Source: PALSA-612 sp963765295 (GTDB lineage Bacteria; Actinomycetota; Thermoleophilia; Gaiellales; Gaiellaceae). Taken from it: a DNA stretch of 64,000 nucleotides. The DNA is taken from NCBI GenBank assembly GCA_963765295.1, contig CAVXVO010000004.1:1-64000 (forward strand), in the 5' to 3' direction. The notes beneath the pieces are model-generated. The model was not told the origin of the DNA, searched no databases, and worked only from the letters and a program-made list of their open reading frames with translations. Shown piece by piece: positions 8,906-17,090 of the stretch. The position numbers and the translations under genes are program-made. Numbering within the stretch: position 1 is the first letter of the stretch; every line of letters begins with the position of its first letter.

Positions 8906-9344
8906 CACACACGCTCCTCTCCCGGGCCGCTTGGCCCGAAAGCATCACGGTGTCAACAAGACCGGGTCAACTCCACTCTTCGCGGAAGCCAAGATGGCGA
9001 AACTGGTCGTAGCGCCAGCACCAGACACGCTCGTCTTCCTCGACGAATAGTTCTGTTGACTGCTCGGCCGTGGCCATCAGCGACATGATCGGCGCGTGTC
9101 TGGCCCGGCTTGAGACCAGCGTCGTGGCTGCATGCAGTACGCGCTGGTACCGGTCTAGCGCGGTGACCCCCGACAACTAGACCTCGCGCGGAGAACCAAT
9201 CGTGGGGCTGCGGTCGTAGTGGCTAGTGCAGGGCGTTCCGGAAGTTGATGGGCGGTGACAAGGTGGTGACGGCTCCGTGCAGACGGCGTTCGTCTGGGGC
9301 TGAAGGCGACAAGCTTCGACCCTGTTGGGCGGTGATCGGCTCTG

Positions 9345-9683
9345 ATGAGCGGGGTTGACGGCGAGCTGTCAGTCGTGTCTGGGATTCGCGACGGTTGTCG
9401 GGTCGTGGTTGTTTGCGGTGATCTCGTGGCGGACACGGTTGCCCGACTCGATGACATGCTGGATTCGCTTGCTGATGGTTTGCCGGTGCTGGTCGATCTG
9501 TCCGGGTTGCGGATGCTGACCTCGGCCGGGGTGCATGTTCTGTTGAAGCCGCGAGCGTTCGGTCATGCGGCGATCTTCTGTCCGTTTGGCCCGGTGTCGA
9601 AGGTGCTGGACATCGTGCAAGCCCATAGGCTGCTGCCGATCTACGCTGATCTCCAGGCAGCACTCACCAGCTTGACCGCCTAG
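9345..9683 (+). CDS. STAS-domain protein (anti-sigma factor antagonist-like)
   Basis: 112-aa single-domain protein. It has the STAS pattern: a beta-strand with VVVVCGDLVADTVARLDDML, then the phosphorylation-loop region LPVLVDLSGLRMLTSAGVHV with Ser/Thr residues preceding AGV, and a final helix. In the SpoIIAA/RsbV family this loop is phosphorylated by a partner-switching kinase to control a sigma factor. No kinase gene adjoins it, so the partner is elsewhere. It lies in a stretch with Hsp20, ANTAR and CsbD genes, consistent with stress control. Confidence 0.85.
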   Translation: MSGVDGELSVVSGIRDGCRVVVVCGDLVADTVARLDDMLDSLADGLPVLVDLSGLRMLTSAGVHVLLKPRAFGHAAIFCPFGPVSKVLDIVQAHRLLPIYADLQAALTSLTA

Positions 9684-9859
9684 CTGGACTCCGCCTGCGG
9701 CGGGGAAGCCGCATGATTCGGCAGCAACCCCTCTGCCAGTCGCAACCGGCCATGGCAGACCGGGCAGACGCCGGTCAGTCGTCCTCTGTTGTCGAAGTTC
9801 TCGCTTCCTGGGATGGCTGGCTCGCCGGTACCTGGGCAGCTTCCTTCTGGAACGGCCAC
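9680..9859 (-). CDS. Zinc-ribbon microprotein (59 aa)
   Basis: From the GTG at 9859 the frame reads VAVPEGSCPGTGEPAIPGSE, then GRLTGVCPVCHGRLRLAEG and a short tail. The CPGTG and CPVCH knuckles suggest a small zinc-binding fold. It converges on the STAS gene, whose stop shares the CTAG. A truncated second copy of its N-terminus lies at 20111-20168. Function unknown. Confidence 0.65.
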   Translation of the reverse strand: MAVPEGSCPGTGEPAIPGSENFDNRGRLTGVCPVCHGRLRLAEGLLPNHAASPPQAESS

Positions 9860-9930
9860 GTCTTCAGGCTAGCGCTGCGCTGTCCGGACTCCTGGTGCTC
9901 CCCGACGTGTTGGCCGCGCAGCCGGCCGCT

Positions 9931-10044
9931 TCAGTAGTTGCCCCCACCGCATCCAGCAAGTGCGAGAAGGACGAGTCCGCTCGCGACCAGAAGCAGGGCG
10001 GTACGCGGGCTGAAGATCAGTGTGAGTCGTCGATGTCTTGTCAT
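9931..10044 (-). CDS. Short lipopeptide-like protein (37 aa)
   Basis: MTRHRRLTLIFSPRTALLLV followed by ASGLVLLALAGCGGGNY and stop. It looks like a lipoprotein signal peptide (basic N-region, hydrophobic core, LAGC lipobox) with only six residues from the cysteine onward. A GGAGG lies 6 bases before the ATG, which supports translation. It could be a real lipopeptide or the start of a truncated lipoprotein gene. Confidence 0.55.
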   Translation of the reverse strand: MTRHRRLTLIFSPRTALLLVASGLVLLALAGCGGGNY

Positions 10045-10128
10045 CAGTACCTCCGCGGTGTGATCTTTCCCTGCAGGTACGACAGACCCATCCGTACGGA
10101 TCTCGTCCGGTAGGAGCCATACGCCTGC

Positions 10129-10379
10129 GGGCCTCGTCCAGCGCTGACCAGCCTGCAAGTGCCGCTAGCGATCCAACCCCGTCCGCGCTGTACCGTCGTC
10201 CAATGGCCGAGCATGCGATACCAAGAGCGCAATATGGTGGAGGTATGGCGGACGGGCCTCGTCCAGCGCTGACCAGCCTGCAAGTGCCGCTAGCGATCCA
10301 ACCCCGTCCGCGCTGTACCGTCGTCCAATGGCCGAGCATGCGATACCAAGAGCGCAATATGGTGGACGGTATGGCGGAC
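10129..10379. repeat. Tandem duplication of a 125-bp unit
   Basis: Copy 1 (10129-10253) and copy 2 (10254-10379) are identical except for a GGAGGT to GGACGGT change just before the ATGGCGGAC that starts the downstream gene. The unit contains the upstream region and start codon of that gene. Confidence 0.95.
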
Positions 10380-10679
10380 GAGGCTCTGCTCAACGAGGCT
10401 GAGCGCGTGCTCGACAAGCATGACCCGGCAAGTTTCGATTCGTCCATTGACGCCTTTCCGGAGTGCATCGAGCTAGTCCGCGTCGTCGAGGAGCAGGAAG
10501 CCTGGAAGCGCGTCTACTCCTCGCTGGAAGACTTCTACGCTGGGCATGATGACAAGCACCCCGACATCCGCCTGTACGCGGAGGCAGCACGCCGTGTCGA
10601 GACAGACGAGCCGCTGACCTCGCCGGGTGGCCTTGCTAGCGCGCTGCTCGCTCGACTCCGCGAAGCGAAGGAGCTGTGA
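10371..10679 (+). CDS. Hypothetical acidic protein (102 aa)
   Basis: Helical, acidic protein beginning MADEALLNEAERVLDKHDPA, with EEQEAWKRVYSSLEDFYAGH in the middle and LLARLREAKEL at the end. The ATG at 10371 is chosen because in the first copy of the tandem duplication the same ATG has a GGAGGT ribosome binding site; in this copy the site is changed to GGACGGT, so expression may be altered. ATG at 10359 is the alternative. No family recognised. Confidence 0.6.
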   Translation: MADEALLNEAERVLDKHDPASFDSSIDAFPECIELVRVVEEQEAWKRVYSSLEDFYAGHDDKHPDIRLYAEAARRVETDEPLTSPGGLASALLARLREAKEL

Positions 10680-10737
10680 CGGAGCCGCTCGAGCAGATCC
10701 ACGCGATGCTCACGAAGTACGAGAGGTAAGCGGCGGA

Positions 10738-10837
10738 GTGATCGCTGCAGTTCTATCTCGCCACGAGCGGGCACGTCATCTTCCTGCCGATCCTGCTCTT
10801 GATCCCGGTCGGCTTGCTTTCTTCGCGTCGTTGGTGA
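10738..10837 (+). CDS. Tiny membrane peptide, copy 2 (frameshifted)
   Basis: Apart from a one-base discrepancy near 10750, the frame reads QFYLATSGHVIFLPILLLIP, then VGLLSSRRW and stop: one hydrophobic helix with a basic end. It is homologous to the peptide at 7171-7259. The upstream GTG is preceded by a purine-rich stretch. Confidence 0.4.
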
Positions 10838-11042
10838 TTCGAGGCCACCATTAATTCTGGAAGGTTCAGAACGACCAGAACCCTTCGTTGCGTCTGGCGT
10901 AATTGTCTGGGGGCTCTGGTGGCCTTAGAGGGCATCGTGAGCGACAGGTGAATCTACCGCGATCTCGATGCCGCGCTCGCGGATTTTGGGGGCCAGTGTG
11001 GAAGAGTCTCATTTTCTCTCGCGGGCGTACGTGGTTCCCCGG
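10838..11042. other. Intergenic stretch upstream of hsp20
   Basis: No gene seen. It holds the upstream part of the presumed hsp20 regulatory region; the only distinct feature is the inverted repeat that begins at 11043. Confidence 0.4.
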
Positions 11043-11076
11043 ATGTGCAATTCACAGATTGTGATAGATTGCACAT
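11043..11076. promoter_or_regulatory. 9-bp inverted repeat (possible operator) upstream of hsp20
   Basis: ATGTGCAAT (11043-11051) and ATTGCACAT (11068-11076) are perfect inverse copies with a 16-bp spacer, ~160 bp upstream of the hsp20 start. It does not match the CIRCE or HAIR heat-shock operators. The role is inferred from symmetry only. Confidence 0.4.
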
Positions 11077-11235
11077 TGGAATCACCGAGCTAGTCGTGCT
11101 GACGGTCATCAGGTTTGCCGTCGAGCCGCCAGCTTCTTCTTCCTCGATGTACCGCGTCTCAGCAACTGACTGAGCCAGCCGTTGGAGGCAATGCGCCTTC
11201 GGGGTGCTGCCTGCTCTTGAGCAAAGGAGTACAGA

Positions 11236-11712
11236 ATGACAACTCTGGTTCGCTTTGATCCCTACCGTGAGGTGACGGCTCTGCAAGGTGAGATGGGCCG
11301 CTTCCTTAACCAGTTGCTCGGCGCGGGAGCCGGCGCGACGACACCGGGTGTGTGGGCCTTGCCGATGGACGTTTGGGAGACGGACGGCGAGATCGTCTAT
11401 GCGTTCGATCTGCCCGGCATCCCAAAGGAGACCGTGTCGATCGAGTTCGAGAACGGTGTGCTGACGGTCAGCGCCGAGCGTGAGCGATCAGCTGAGGTTT
11501 CGGCTGACCGGCTGTACCGCTTCGAGCGCCGGTACGGCAGCTTCTCCCGGGCGATCGGGCTGCCGCAGGGCGTAGTTGAGAAGCAGATCTCGGCTCGCTT
11601 CGAAAACGGCGTGCTCGAAGTCCACGTCACCAAGCCCGCGGTGGAGAAGCCGCATCGGATCCAAATCGGCAACGGCAAACCTGTGATCGAGGGCAAGGCG
11701 ACGAAAGCCTAA
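11236..11712 (+). CDS. Hsp20/alpha-crystallin small heat-shock protein
   Basis: 158-aa ATP-independent holdase chaperone. The N-terminal arm (MTTLVRFDPYREVTALQGEM) is followed by an alpha-crystallin domain (~residues 40-140) with MDVWETDGEIVYAFDLPGIP, then ENGVLTVSAERE, RRYGSFSRAIGLPQGV and FENGVLEVHVTKP. Length is typical. AAAGGAG precedes the ATG by 8 bases. A rho-independent hairpin follows 27 bases after the stop, so it is probably monocistronic. Confidence 0.95.
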   Translation: MTTLVRFDPYREVTALQGEMGRFLNQLLGAGAGATTPGVWALPMDVWETDGEIVYAFDLPGIPKETVSIEFENGVLTVSAERERSAEVSADRLYRFERRYGSFSRAIGLPQGVVEKQISARFENGVLEVHVTKPAVEKPHRIQIGNGKPVIEGKATKA

Positions 11713-11739
11713 GCCCCATAGCAGCGGCTACTAGCTCAC

Positions 11740-11766
11740 GGGGAGGCGGCTTCCAACCGCCTCCCC
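11740..11766 (+). terminator. Terminator hairpin after hsp20
   Basis: Perfect 10-bp stem (GGGGAGGCGG / CCGCCTCCCC) with a 7-base loop, just downstream of the hsp20 stop. No U-run follows, as is common in actinobacteria. Confidence 0.75.
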
Positions 11767-11796
11767 AGGCTGGTTCTCAAGACGGAGGAGAAGGTC

Positions 11797-12324
11797 ATGA
11801 AGGGCACTACTCTCCGCATCCAGAACGATTCCCGCGCTCACGCGGAGTCGCTCCATCGCGTGCTCGCCGACTACAAGACGGATCTCGTTCACGACGGCGG
11901 CTCCTGGCGAGTCGAAGTGGAGCTAGGCGAGCTGACTGAGGTGCTGCTCGAACTGTTCGACACAGTCGGGTCTTGGTTCGACGCCGAACAGGTTGATTCA
12001 CTGCTGCTCAGTTTCGATGAGCGCCAGTACACGCTGCTCCGACCCGCGAAGGAGCGACTGCGTAACTCGAACGAGTTCCTGCTTGAGCGCGTCGCGCAGC
12101 TCGAGACGACGCTTAAATCCCGAGTCGTGATCGAGCAGGCAACAGGCATCCTCGCCTACGCGTTCAATATCAGCACTGAACAAGCCTTCGATGTCCTGCG
12201 CCAAACGGCGCGCAACAGCAGAACGAAGCTTCACGACCTAGCCACAAGGATCGTCGCTGCCCCCGCCGAGGCAGAGGCGACCCTGGCGGGAGCGATCGCC
12301 AACCCTTCGGAAACCGGCACCTAG
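11797..12324 (+). CDS. ANTAR-domain RNA-binding antiterminator
   Basis: 175-aa protein. The N-terminal ~95 residues form a small alpha/beta domain; residues ~105-155 (KSRVVIEQATGILAYAFNIS, then TEQAFDVLRQTARNSRTKLH) are a typical ANTAR three-helix bundle, which binds paired hexanucleotide hairpins in leader RNAs to prevent termination. No separate GAF or receiver domain is evident, so the input signal is unclear. GGAGGAGAAGG precedes the ATG. Confidence 0.85.
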   Translation: MKGTTLRIQNDSRAHAESLHRVLADYKTDLVHDGGSWRVEVELGELTEVLLELFDTVGSWFDAEQVDSLLLSFDERQYTLLRPAKERLRNSNEFLLERVAQLETTLKSRVVIEQATGILAYAFNISTEQAFDVLRQTARNSRTKLHDLATRIVAAPAEAEATLAGAIANPSETGT

Positions 12325-12544
12325 GATGGCACTGATTCCGTTCGCCTCGCAGAGCGCCTCGATGGGCTGGCTGTTCCGCCTGACAAGCCCTGACCCCTCG
12401 GAAGGGTTTGGGGTTGCGGAGACCAGAAATCGGCTTAACCGTGCCAGTTGGTGATGATCATCTTGTTCGGGTACGAACACAAGCAGTCACCCGTTCGGTT
12501 AGGCCGTCTCCTAACTTGGCCAGGCAACTAGCCGATATCCAGGC

Positions 12545-12826
12545 ATGGAGCAGCATCTAATCTCGCCGCAGCCACAACGCTTCGACGGTCGAGACGTCAG
12601 TCGCGATGAGGTGAACCTGCTCTTGATCGAACTCAACCGGCTTCCCACAGGCTCGGAAGGTGGGAACGTCGCGGCGCTCGTCAAACGCGCAGTCAGCGAG
12701 AAGACCGACTTGCCCCTCACCGCCGTCCAAGCCGCGACACTAAGACGCGCCGTCCAAGGCATCCATCTCAAGCGGCACAGCCTGCCGCCCGGCCTCTACC
12801 GACTCCAAGCCCGCCTGCAAACCTAA
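12545..12826 (+). CDS. Hypothetical protein (93 aa)
   Basis: Soluble, mostly helical: MEQHLISPQPQRFDGRDVSR, then a Leu-rich stretch NLLLIELNRLPTGSE and AVQAATLRRAVQGIHLKRHS. A hairpin terminator follows at 12879. No family recognised; the ribosome binding site is weak. Confidence 0.5.
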   Translation: MEQHLISPQPQRFDGRDVSRDEVNLLLIELNRLPTGSEGGNVAALVKRAVSEKTDLPLTAVQAATLRRAVQGIHLKRHSLPPGLYRLQARLQT

Positions 12827-12878
12827 TCTCGCATGGCAGAAGCCGGGTGTTGTCCGACTCAGAAGATGAGCTAGACCA

Positions 12879-12905
12879 AGAGAGGCCCCCGAAAGGAGCC
12901 TCTCT
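12879..12905 (+). terminator. Terminator-like hairpin
   Basis: 8-bp stem AGAGAGGC / GCCTCTCT around CCCCGAAAGGA, 50 bases after the stop of the 93-aa gene. Confidence 0.6.
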
Positions 12906-12963
12906 CTGGTGGTAGGGAGCCTCTTGGGAAGGACTCCACCGGAATCATCGCATTCGTTACGCC

Positions 12964-13273
12964 ATGTGTGCGTGGATCGTGCTCTTGATCAGCGAGGAGC
13001 AGAAGCAACACGTCATCATCTGCACCGAGTGCGGAGCGAGGAGCCGATTGGGGCTAGAGGGTGGCGTGGCGAGGCGCCGAGGATGACGAGATCCTGTTCT
13101 TCTGCCCGGCCCACCCGGAGAGGGAACTGGAAGCGGATTCAAGTTGGCGGCCTAGCTCGGCCGTGCCGCGACTAGCAACACCTGGCGGCCCGCCCTGGTC
13201 GAACAGAATCACTCTTGCCCCAACCCGTTCCGTCACCTTCAAGCCACAAGGCAGGTTAGTGCCTCCTAGCTAG
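12964..13273 (+). CDS. Zinc-ribbon hypothetical protein, one frameshift
   Basis: From ATG 12964: MCAWIVLLISEEQKQHVIIC, then CTECGARSRLG. The frame closes at 13083, but a second frame from ~13061 continues EDDEILFFCPAHPERELEAD. CTEC and CPAH would form one zinc ribbon, so a single indel near 13055 is likely. The Pro/Ser-rich C-terminus is less certain and converges on the gene at 13270. Confidence 0.5.
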
Positions 13274-13476
13274 ATCAGGATCTGGAGGGCGACCGGCAGA
13301 GGGCAGCCGACCGCAGCAAGTGAGCGGGCTCGGTGCAGGTCGGCATCAGACTCAGCGAGCACGCAGGCTTCTTCTTCGTCAAAGCCGAGCCCGACGAACT
13401 GCTCGAAGCGCCAGCACCAGACTCGTTCCGCCGCCTCAGCGACGCAATCCGTTGCAGGCTCGGTCGAGATGGTCAT
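13270..13476 (-). CDS. Small hypothetical protein with WCWR motif (68 aa)
   Basis: MTISTEPATDCVAEAAERVW, then CWRFEQFVGLGFDEEEACVL, AESDADLHRARSLAAVGCPL and a hydrophobic end ALQILI. It is the intact paralogue of the gene broken by the IS element at 7690-8975 (same ERVWCWR, ACVLAESDADL and VGCPL blocks). The conservation of two copies shows a real small family; function unknown. Confidence 0.75.
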   Translation of the reverse strand: MTISTEPATDCVAEAAERVWCWRFEQFVGLGFDEEEACVLAESDADLHRARSLAAVGCPLPVALQILI

Positions 13477-13597
13477 CGCTCAGCAACATGATCGGCGGAT
13501 CTGAGGCCCGGCTTGAGACCCGGAGCACGGCTGCCACCATCCTGAGAACGGCTCTCTAGCGGACGATCACGTCACGGCTTGTTGGACGCAGTTGGGG

Positions 13598-13774
13598 TCA
13601 GCGGCTCAAAGGTATCCGTGCGCTGGCGCTGTGGCCGTTGAATCGGCGGTGGTCACCGGACAGGTGCGCGAGTTGTCTGTCGGTCTTGGGGTGTGGGTGA
13701 GTGAGCTTGTTGCGCGTCTGCGAGTCGATTTGTTGCTTTAGCCAGCGACGCTCGTCGAAGGTCAGTGAACTCAT
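13598..13774 (-). CDS. Small basic hypothetical protein (58 aa)
   Basis: MSSLTFDERRWLKQQIDSQT followed by a basic His-rich tail. AAAGGGGG lies ~8 bases before the ATG at 13774, which I prefer over the upstream ATG at 13801. No family recognised. Confidence 0.45.
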   Translation of the reverse strand: MSSLTFDERRWLKQQIDSQTRNKLTHPHPKTDRQLAHLSGDHRRFNGHSASARIPLSR

Positions 13775-13801
13775 GAACCGTTCCCCCTTTGCCCTGCACA
13801 A

Positions 13802-14421
13802 CGGGCATCCTCATCTTCCAACCGTCAGGATGTCGGGGGCGGGTCGCTCTCGCCATGGTGGTTTCGCGGATCTGAGGTCTCGGGTTTCCCGCTGATGACG
13901 AGCCAACACCGCAGCCTTTCGCCCGAGCAGTCGCTGGTGAAGGAGGGGCCGAGCGCGCGCCTCAGGTCTCTAGTACGCAAAGAAAAGGAAGGGCCGCTTT
14001 CGCGGGCCCTTCCTTGACCTTCGTTGAGTCGGTGTCGCTTTCGTCTACCTAACCGAGGAGACGTTCGGAGGGTTCTTCCTGCCGCCTTCTCAAGTTAGGT
14101 CTTCGTCCTACTCACGATCCGTGCTAAGCGCAACTGGATAATCACTCCGCAGCGGCGTCACGCCGTCAGTGAATTCACTGATCGCCCTCCGGGTTCCCAA
14201 CTTGGCCAGCATCACCAACAGAGTGCTTGGCACCGGGGGCGCGGCGACGAGGCCGAGCCTGCCTTGGGGTTGGAGTCGGGCCGCGTTGCTCTTTGTGCGA
14301 TAATGATCGTAGGCCGCAGCGAGCAGTGGCGCTCCGACGCAGGGATTAGTTCTCCGTCTGTTAGCCGCCCCGCTCCTCCTCGTTGAGACCAGCCTGGTTT
14401 CTCAACGGTAGGGAGAAGAGC
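13802..14421. other. Long non-coding stretch around a terminator
   Basis: About 620 bases in which I find no convincing gene; only the hairpin at 13985-14015 stands out. Open frames on the minus strand lack motifs and ribosome binding sites. Confidence 0.4.
13985..14015. terminator. Terminator hairpin
   Basis: Perfect 11-bp stem AAGGAAGGGCC / GGCCCTTCCTT with a 9-base loop. The A-rich start and T-rich end would let it act in both directions. Confidence 0.75.
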
Positions 14422-14578
14422 ATGGAAGCCTCGCTTGGTTGGTTGTTCTTGGTCGAGATCTGGGTCTGGCTTGCTCTTGTTCAATCTCGCTGCCCGGCGT
14501 GGAAACCCGTTCGGGCGCAGGCTCGACCAGCTTCTTGTTCTGCTTGTTCCGCAGGCTGGGACGAGTGGGCGCGGGACG

Positions 14579-15118
14579 ATGGCAGCGCTCAGGCAGGACT
14601 GGATGCAAGCGTTTGGGCGAGAGGGAACTCTTGGTGGATTAAGAGGGTCGGCCCGACGTTGGCGGGCGCAGCTGCAAGCCGTCTACGCACAGGGCTATCA
14701 GGTGGCGTCAGAGACGATCCCATCCCCGGCAGAAGTTGGTCACGGCAACGAGTTGGTGCGAGACACCGTCCAGGCGTTGAAGGCTGAGCGAGTACGTGCT
14801 GGCGGGAACGTGCCAACCACGGAAGACCCGGTGGTCGTGCTTGCCTACGGGCTTGGCGCCTGGCCCGCGGGAGCAGACCTTGCCAGTTTGGAAGCGCTGC
14901 TTGAACAACTTGGCGTCTCGCAACCAGTGCTCCGCAGCCGTTTCGAGAGCCTGATCCGGACTGTCCCGATCGCCAACCAGAACCGCCAATTCCGCGAACT
15001 CGCGGGAGCTTCGTTCGTCCTCGGCGCCTCTGCGCGAATCGTCGAGGCCACAGTCGCACCCGGCAGGAGCATCCCGCCGCCTGGATGGCTCGCCACGATC
15101 AAGACTCATCTGCGATGA
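14579..15118 (+). CDS. Hypothetical protein (~179 aa)
   Basis: Helical soluble protein from ATG 14579: MAALRQDWMQAFGREGTLGG to ATIKTHLR. The frame is open upstream to 14435, and an ATG at 14422 (MEASLGWLFLVEIWVWLALV) in another frame gives a hydrophobic segment that could be its real N-terminus after one indel near 14460. Then it would be membrane-anchored with ~230 residues. No family recognised. Confidence 0.55.
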   Translation: MAALRQDWMQAFGREGTLGGLRGSARRWRAQLQAVYAQGYQVASETIPSPAEVGHGNELVRDTVQALKAERVRAGGNVPTTEDPVVVLAYGLGAWPAGADLASLEALLEQLGVSQPVLRSRFESLIRTVPIANQNRQFRELAGASFVLGASARIVEATVAPGRSIPPPGWLATIKTHLR

Positions 15119-15146
15119 CACACACGAGCCTCTTCGGCCAAGGCGT

Positions 15147-15260
15147 ATGACCCCCAAACCGTGGTACCGGAAAACGACGAAGACGACGCTGCTCAGAGCC
15201 GTCGCCATCTGCATGCTCATCCTCTATCTGAGCCTGCTGATCGGCGCGCGGTTCGCCTAA
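15147..15260 (+). CDS. Small single-pass membrane peptide (37 aa)
   Basis: MTPKPWYRKTTKTTLLRAVA followed by ICMLILYLSLLIGARFA: strongly basic N-terminus and one helix. It follows the 179-aa gene by 28 bases and may be co-transcribed. GGCCAAGGCG precedes the ATG. No function known. Confidence 0.5.
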   Translation: MTPKPWYRKTTKTTLLRAVAICMLILYLSLLIGARFA

Positions 15261-15520
15261 CCGGTCTTCCCCCGTGGACGTATTCGCTGCCGCTCGCTCA
15301 GGCCAGATCGCGAGATTAGGCCGCTGAACGTCCCAGCGCGTGAATCGACTCCGACACCACAACCTGATCGTCGACTTGACCCTCCTGATTTGACCTTGCT
15401 CGGCCGGCTCAGCCAGGCACTCGGCCGAACGCGACCCATGCCACCTTGCGCGTCCTGAAGGGTCGAGGCGCTTTGGCTGTGGTCGCTCTAGATCAAGACT
15501 CCCGTCGAGGCAGCTGCGAC

Positions 15521-16729
15521 TCATGGGAACGGGTTGGGGTGAAGGAATGTGACGTAGGTCAACTGCGTGTTGTTCGTCCACTCGACGTCGTTGGCTGAGA
15601 CGGGGTCGTCGGTGATGAGCGCTGAGTGGTGGGTGGTGGTGGAGGCGATGTAGACGGCGCTGTCGGTGTAGACGTCCTGGGAAAGCGTTTGCGCGAGGTA
15701 GGCGATCTTGCGGCTGTATGGAGACCAGGCGAGCGGGAACTGAAGCCGTTGCGCCCGGATGATGGTTGTGGGTTTGCCGCCGTTGATCGAGAGGACGACC
15801 AGGTCTCCGTAGTAGGTCGGTGAGACGCCGTTGGGGTCGTGGCGTGCGACCGCGATCTTCCTGGCGTCTGGTGACCAGCGAAAGTCGGAGAGGAACTGGT
15901 TTGGATGAACCCTGTTGCGATCACGCGCTTGCCGGAACCGCCTCGGCGTACGACGCAGAGCGATGGTCGCGGCACGAAGCCTGCGCCGGAACCGGCAGGC
16001 GGGGTCTTGCCGCCGCAGCGGTAGGCGATCAGGTCGCCGCGCGGTGCGAAGACCGGATCGTTGCCGTTCGCAGCGAGTCGCTGGCGGTGCTTGCCGTCGC
16101 GTCGGACGACATAGACGCCCGTGTAGTGGCCGAAGGCCGCGTTGCCGACGAAGCCCTGGTAGGTAAGCCACTTGCCGTCCGCCGACCAGGTCGGGCCCGT
16201 CCCGTATGCCGCCACCTGGTGCAAGCCGGTGCCGTCGGTCTTGACGACGTAGACGTGCCAGGCGACGCAGTCTTTCTCGCAACTAGGCGAGCAGCCCTCT
16301 AGGTAGCACTTGCCGACGCTGAACGCGAGCCAGTTCCCGTCCGGCGAGAAGGCGGGGGCTTCGAAGTCCGGGTTCATCCCGACGCCCGGCACGACCTGGG
16401 TCAGTCCCATCGTCAGGCTCGGGTAGCCGATACCCGGATAGCCAACCGAAAGCCCGGCACCGCCAACCACGAAGGCAGACCCATCCGGCGAACGAGACAG
16501 CAGGTAGAAGTCAAAGACGGCCCCGCGGCGGTGCACGTACACGCGGGCCGAAGTCACTCACCTGCGTTCGACCCGAACCATCAGCACCGACCGAATACTC
16601 GACCAGCGCCCCGGGGACCGCCGGGTTCAGCCACCTCGCCCGCGTCTGCCGACTCGCCGAACCGACACTAGAACCGGCCACGACAAGCGACACGGTCAGG
16701 GCTGCGAGTGCGATCGGTACGAGTCGCAT
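15521..16729 (-). CDS. TolB-like (PD40) beta-propeller secreted protein, frameshifted
   Basis: The N-terminus MRLVPIALAALTVSLVVAGS is a Sec signal peptide. Repeated beta-propeller blades are visible (SRSPDGSAFVVGG, FSPDGNWLAFSVG, WSADGKWLTYQG, FRWSPDARKIAVA, WSPYSRKIAYLA), each with the SPDG/W-type signature of TolB/PD40 repeats. Indels near 16540 and 15905 break the frame. A double-cysteine loop (CYLEGCSPSCEKDC) could carry disulfides. Such proteins usually mediate protein contacts or ligand binding outside the membrane; no enzymatic motif is seen. Confidence 0.8.
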
Positions 16730-17090
16730 CGAAACGAGTCTCGACTATGCGCCTCACGCGCGCCTCACGCAAGACCACCCCTGAACCTGTTACGAGCTCG
16801 CCAGGTCGCCGCTCGCGGCGGGAGAGGCGGTGGTGGGGTGGATCAGCCGTTCGCTGCGGATCGACGCCACGGGGCCGCCGACGCGCCGGAGTCCTGCTGG
16901 CGGCGCGGCTCCGTCAAGTCCCGAACTCTTATCGCTTTCACAGCGGTGCCTCACGCCCGCCGGACCGCTCGTACGTTGACGTGACGATGGTCGTGCCATC
17001 CTCATACCTCTACCGTGGTTAGGCCGCAACGTCGCCGTCATTCCAGTGCTCGCCGCTAGAGAGCCGCTGACGAGCCCGACAGGGTTTGCG
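16730..17090. other. Intergenic stretch, no gene seen
   Basis: 361 bases between the propeller gene start and the cupin stop. The only open frame is an arginine- and serine-rich minus-strand frame overlapping the cupin, with no motif. Confidence 0.45.

Larger units (their letters stand above)
7690..8975 (-). mobile_element. IS3-family insertion sequence (1286 bp)
   Basis: Imperfect terminal inverted repeats of ~27 bp begin TGGAGTTCACCCG at 7690 and, on the other strand, TGGAGTTGACCCG at 8975; both contain TTGACACC. A 3-bp direct repeat CTC flanks the element (7687-7689 and 8976-8978). It carries overlapping orfA and orfB transposase genes on the minus strand. Both need single-base corrections, so the copy is either inactive or mis-sequenced. 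Confidence 0.92.
7585..9077 (-). pseudogene. Small hypothetical gene disrupted by an IS3-family element
   Basis: The 5' part (9077-8976) reads MATAEQSTELFVEEDERVWC and on to GFREE. The 3' part (7689-7585) reads QACVLAESDADLNRARSLVA to ALQILI and stop. Joining them across the insertion and removing one CTC target copy restores GFREEQACVLAES, matching the intact paralogue at 13270-13476 (GFDEEEACVLAES). The restored protein is ~67 aa with the WCWR motif. Function unknown; interrupted in this strain. Confidence 0.85.

Noticed and set aside
11043..11076. CIRCE or HAIR heat-shock operator
   Set aside because: Half-sites and spacing differ from both known elements.
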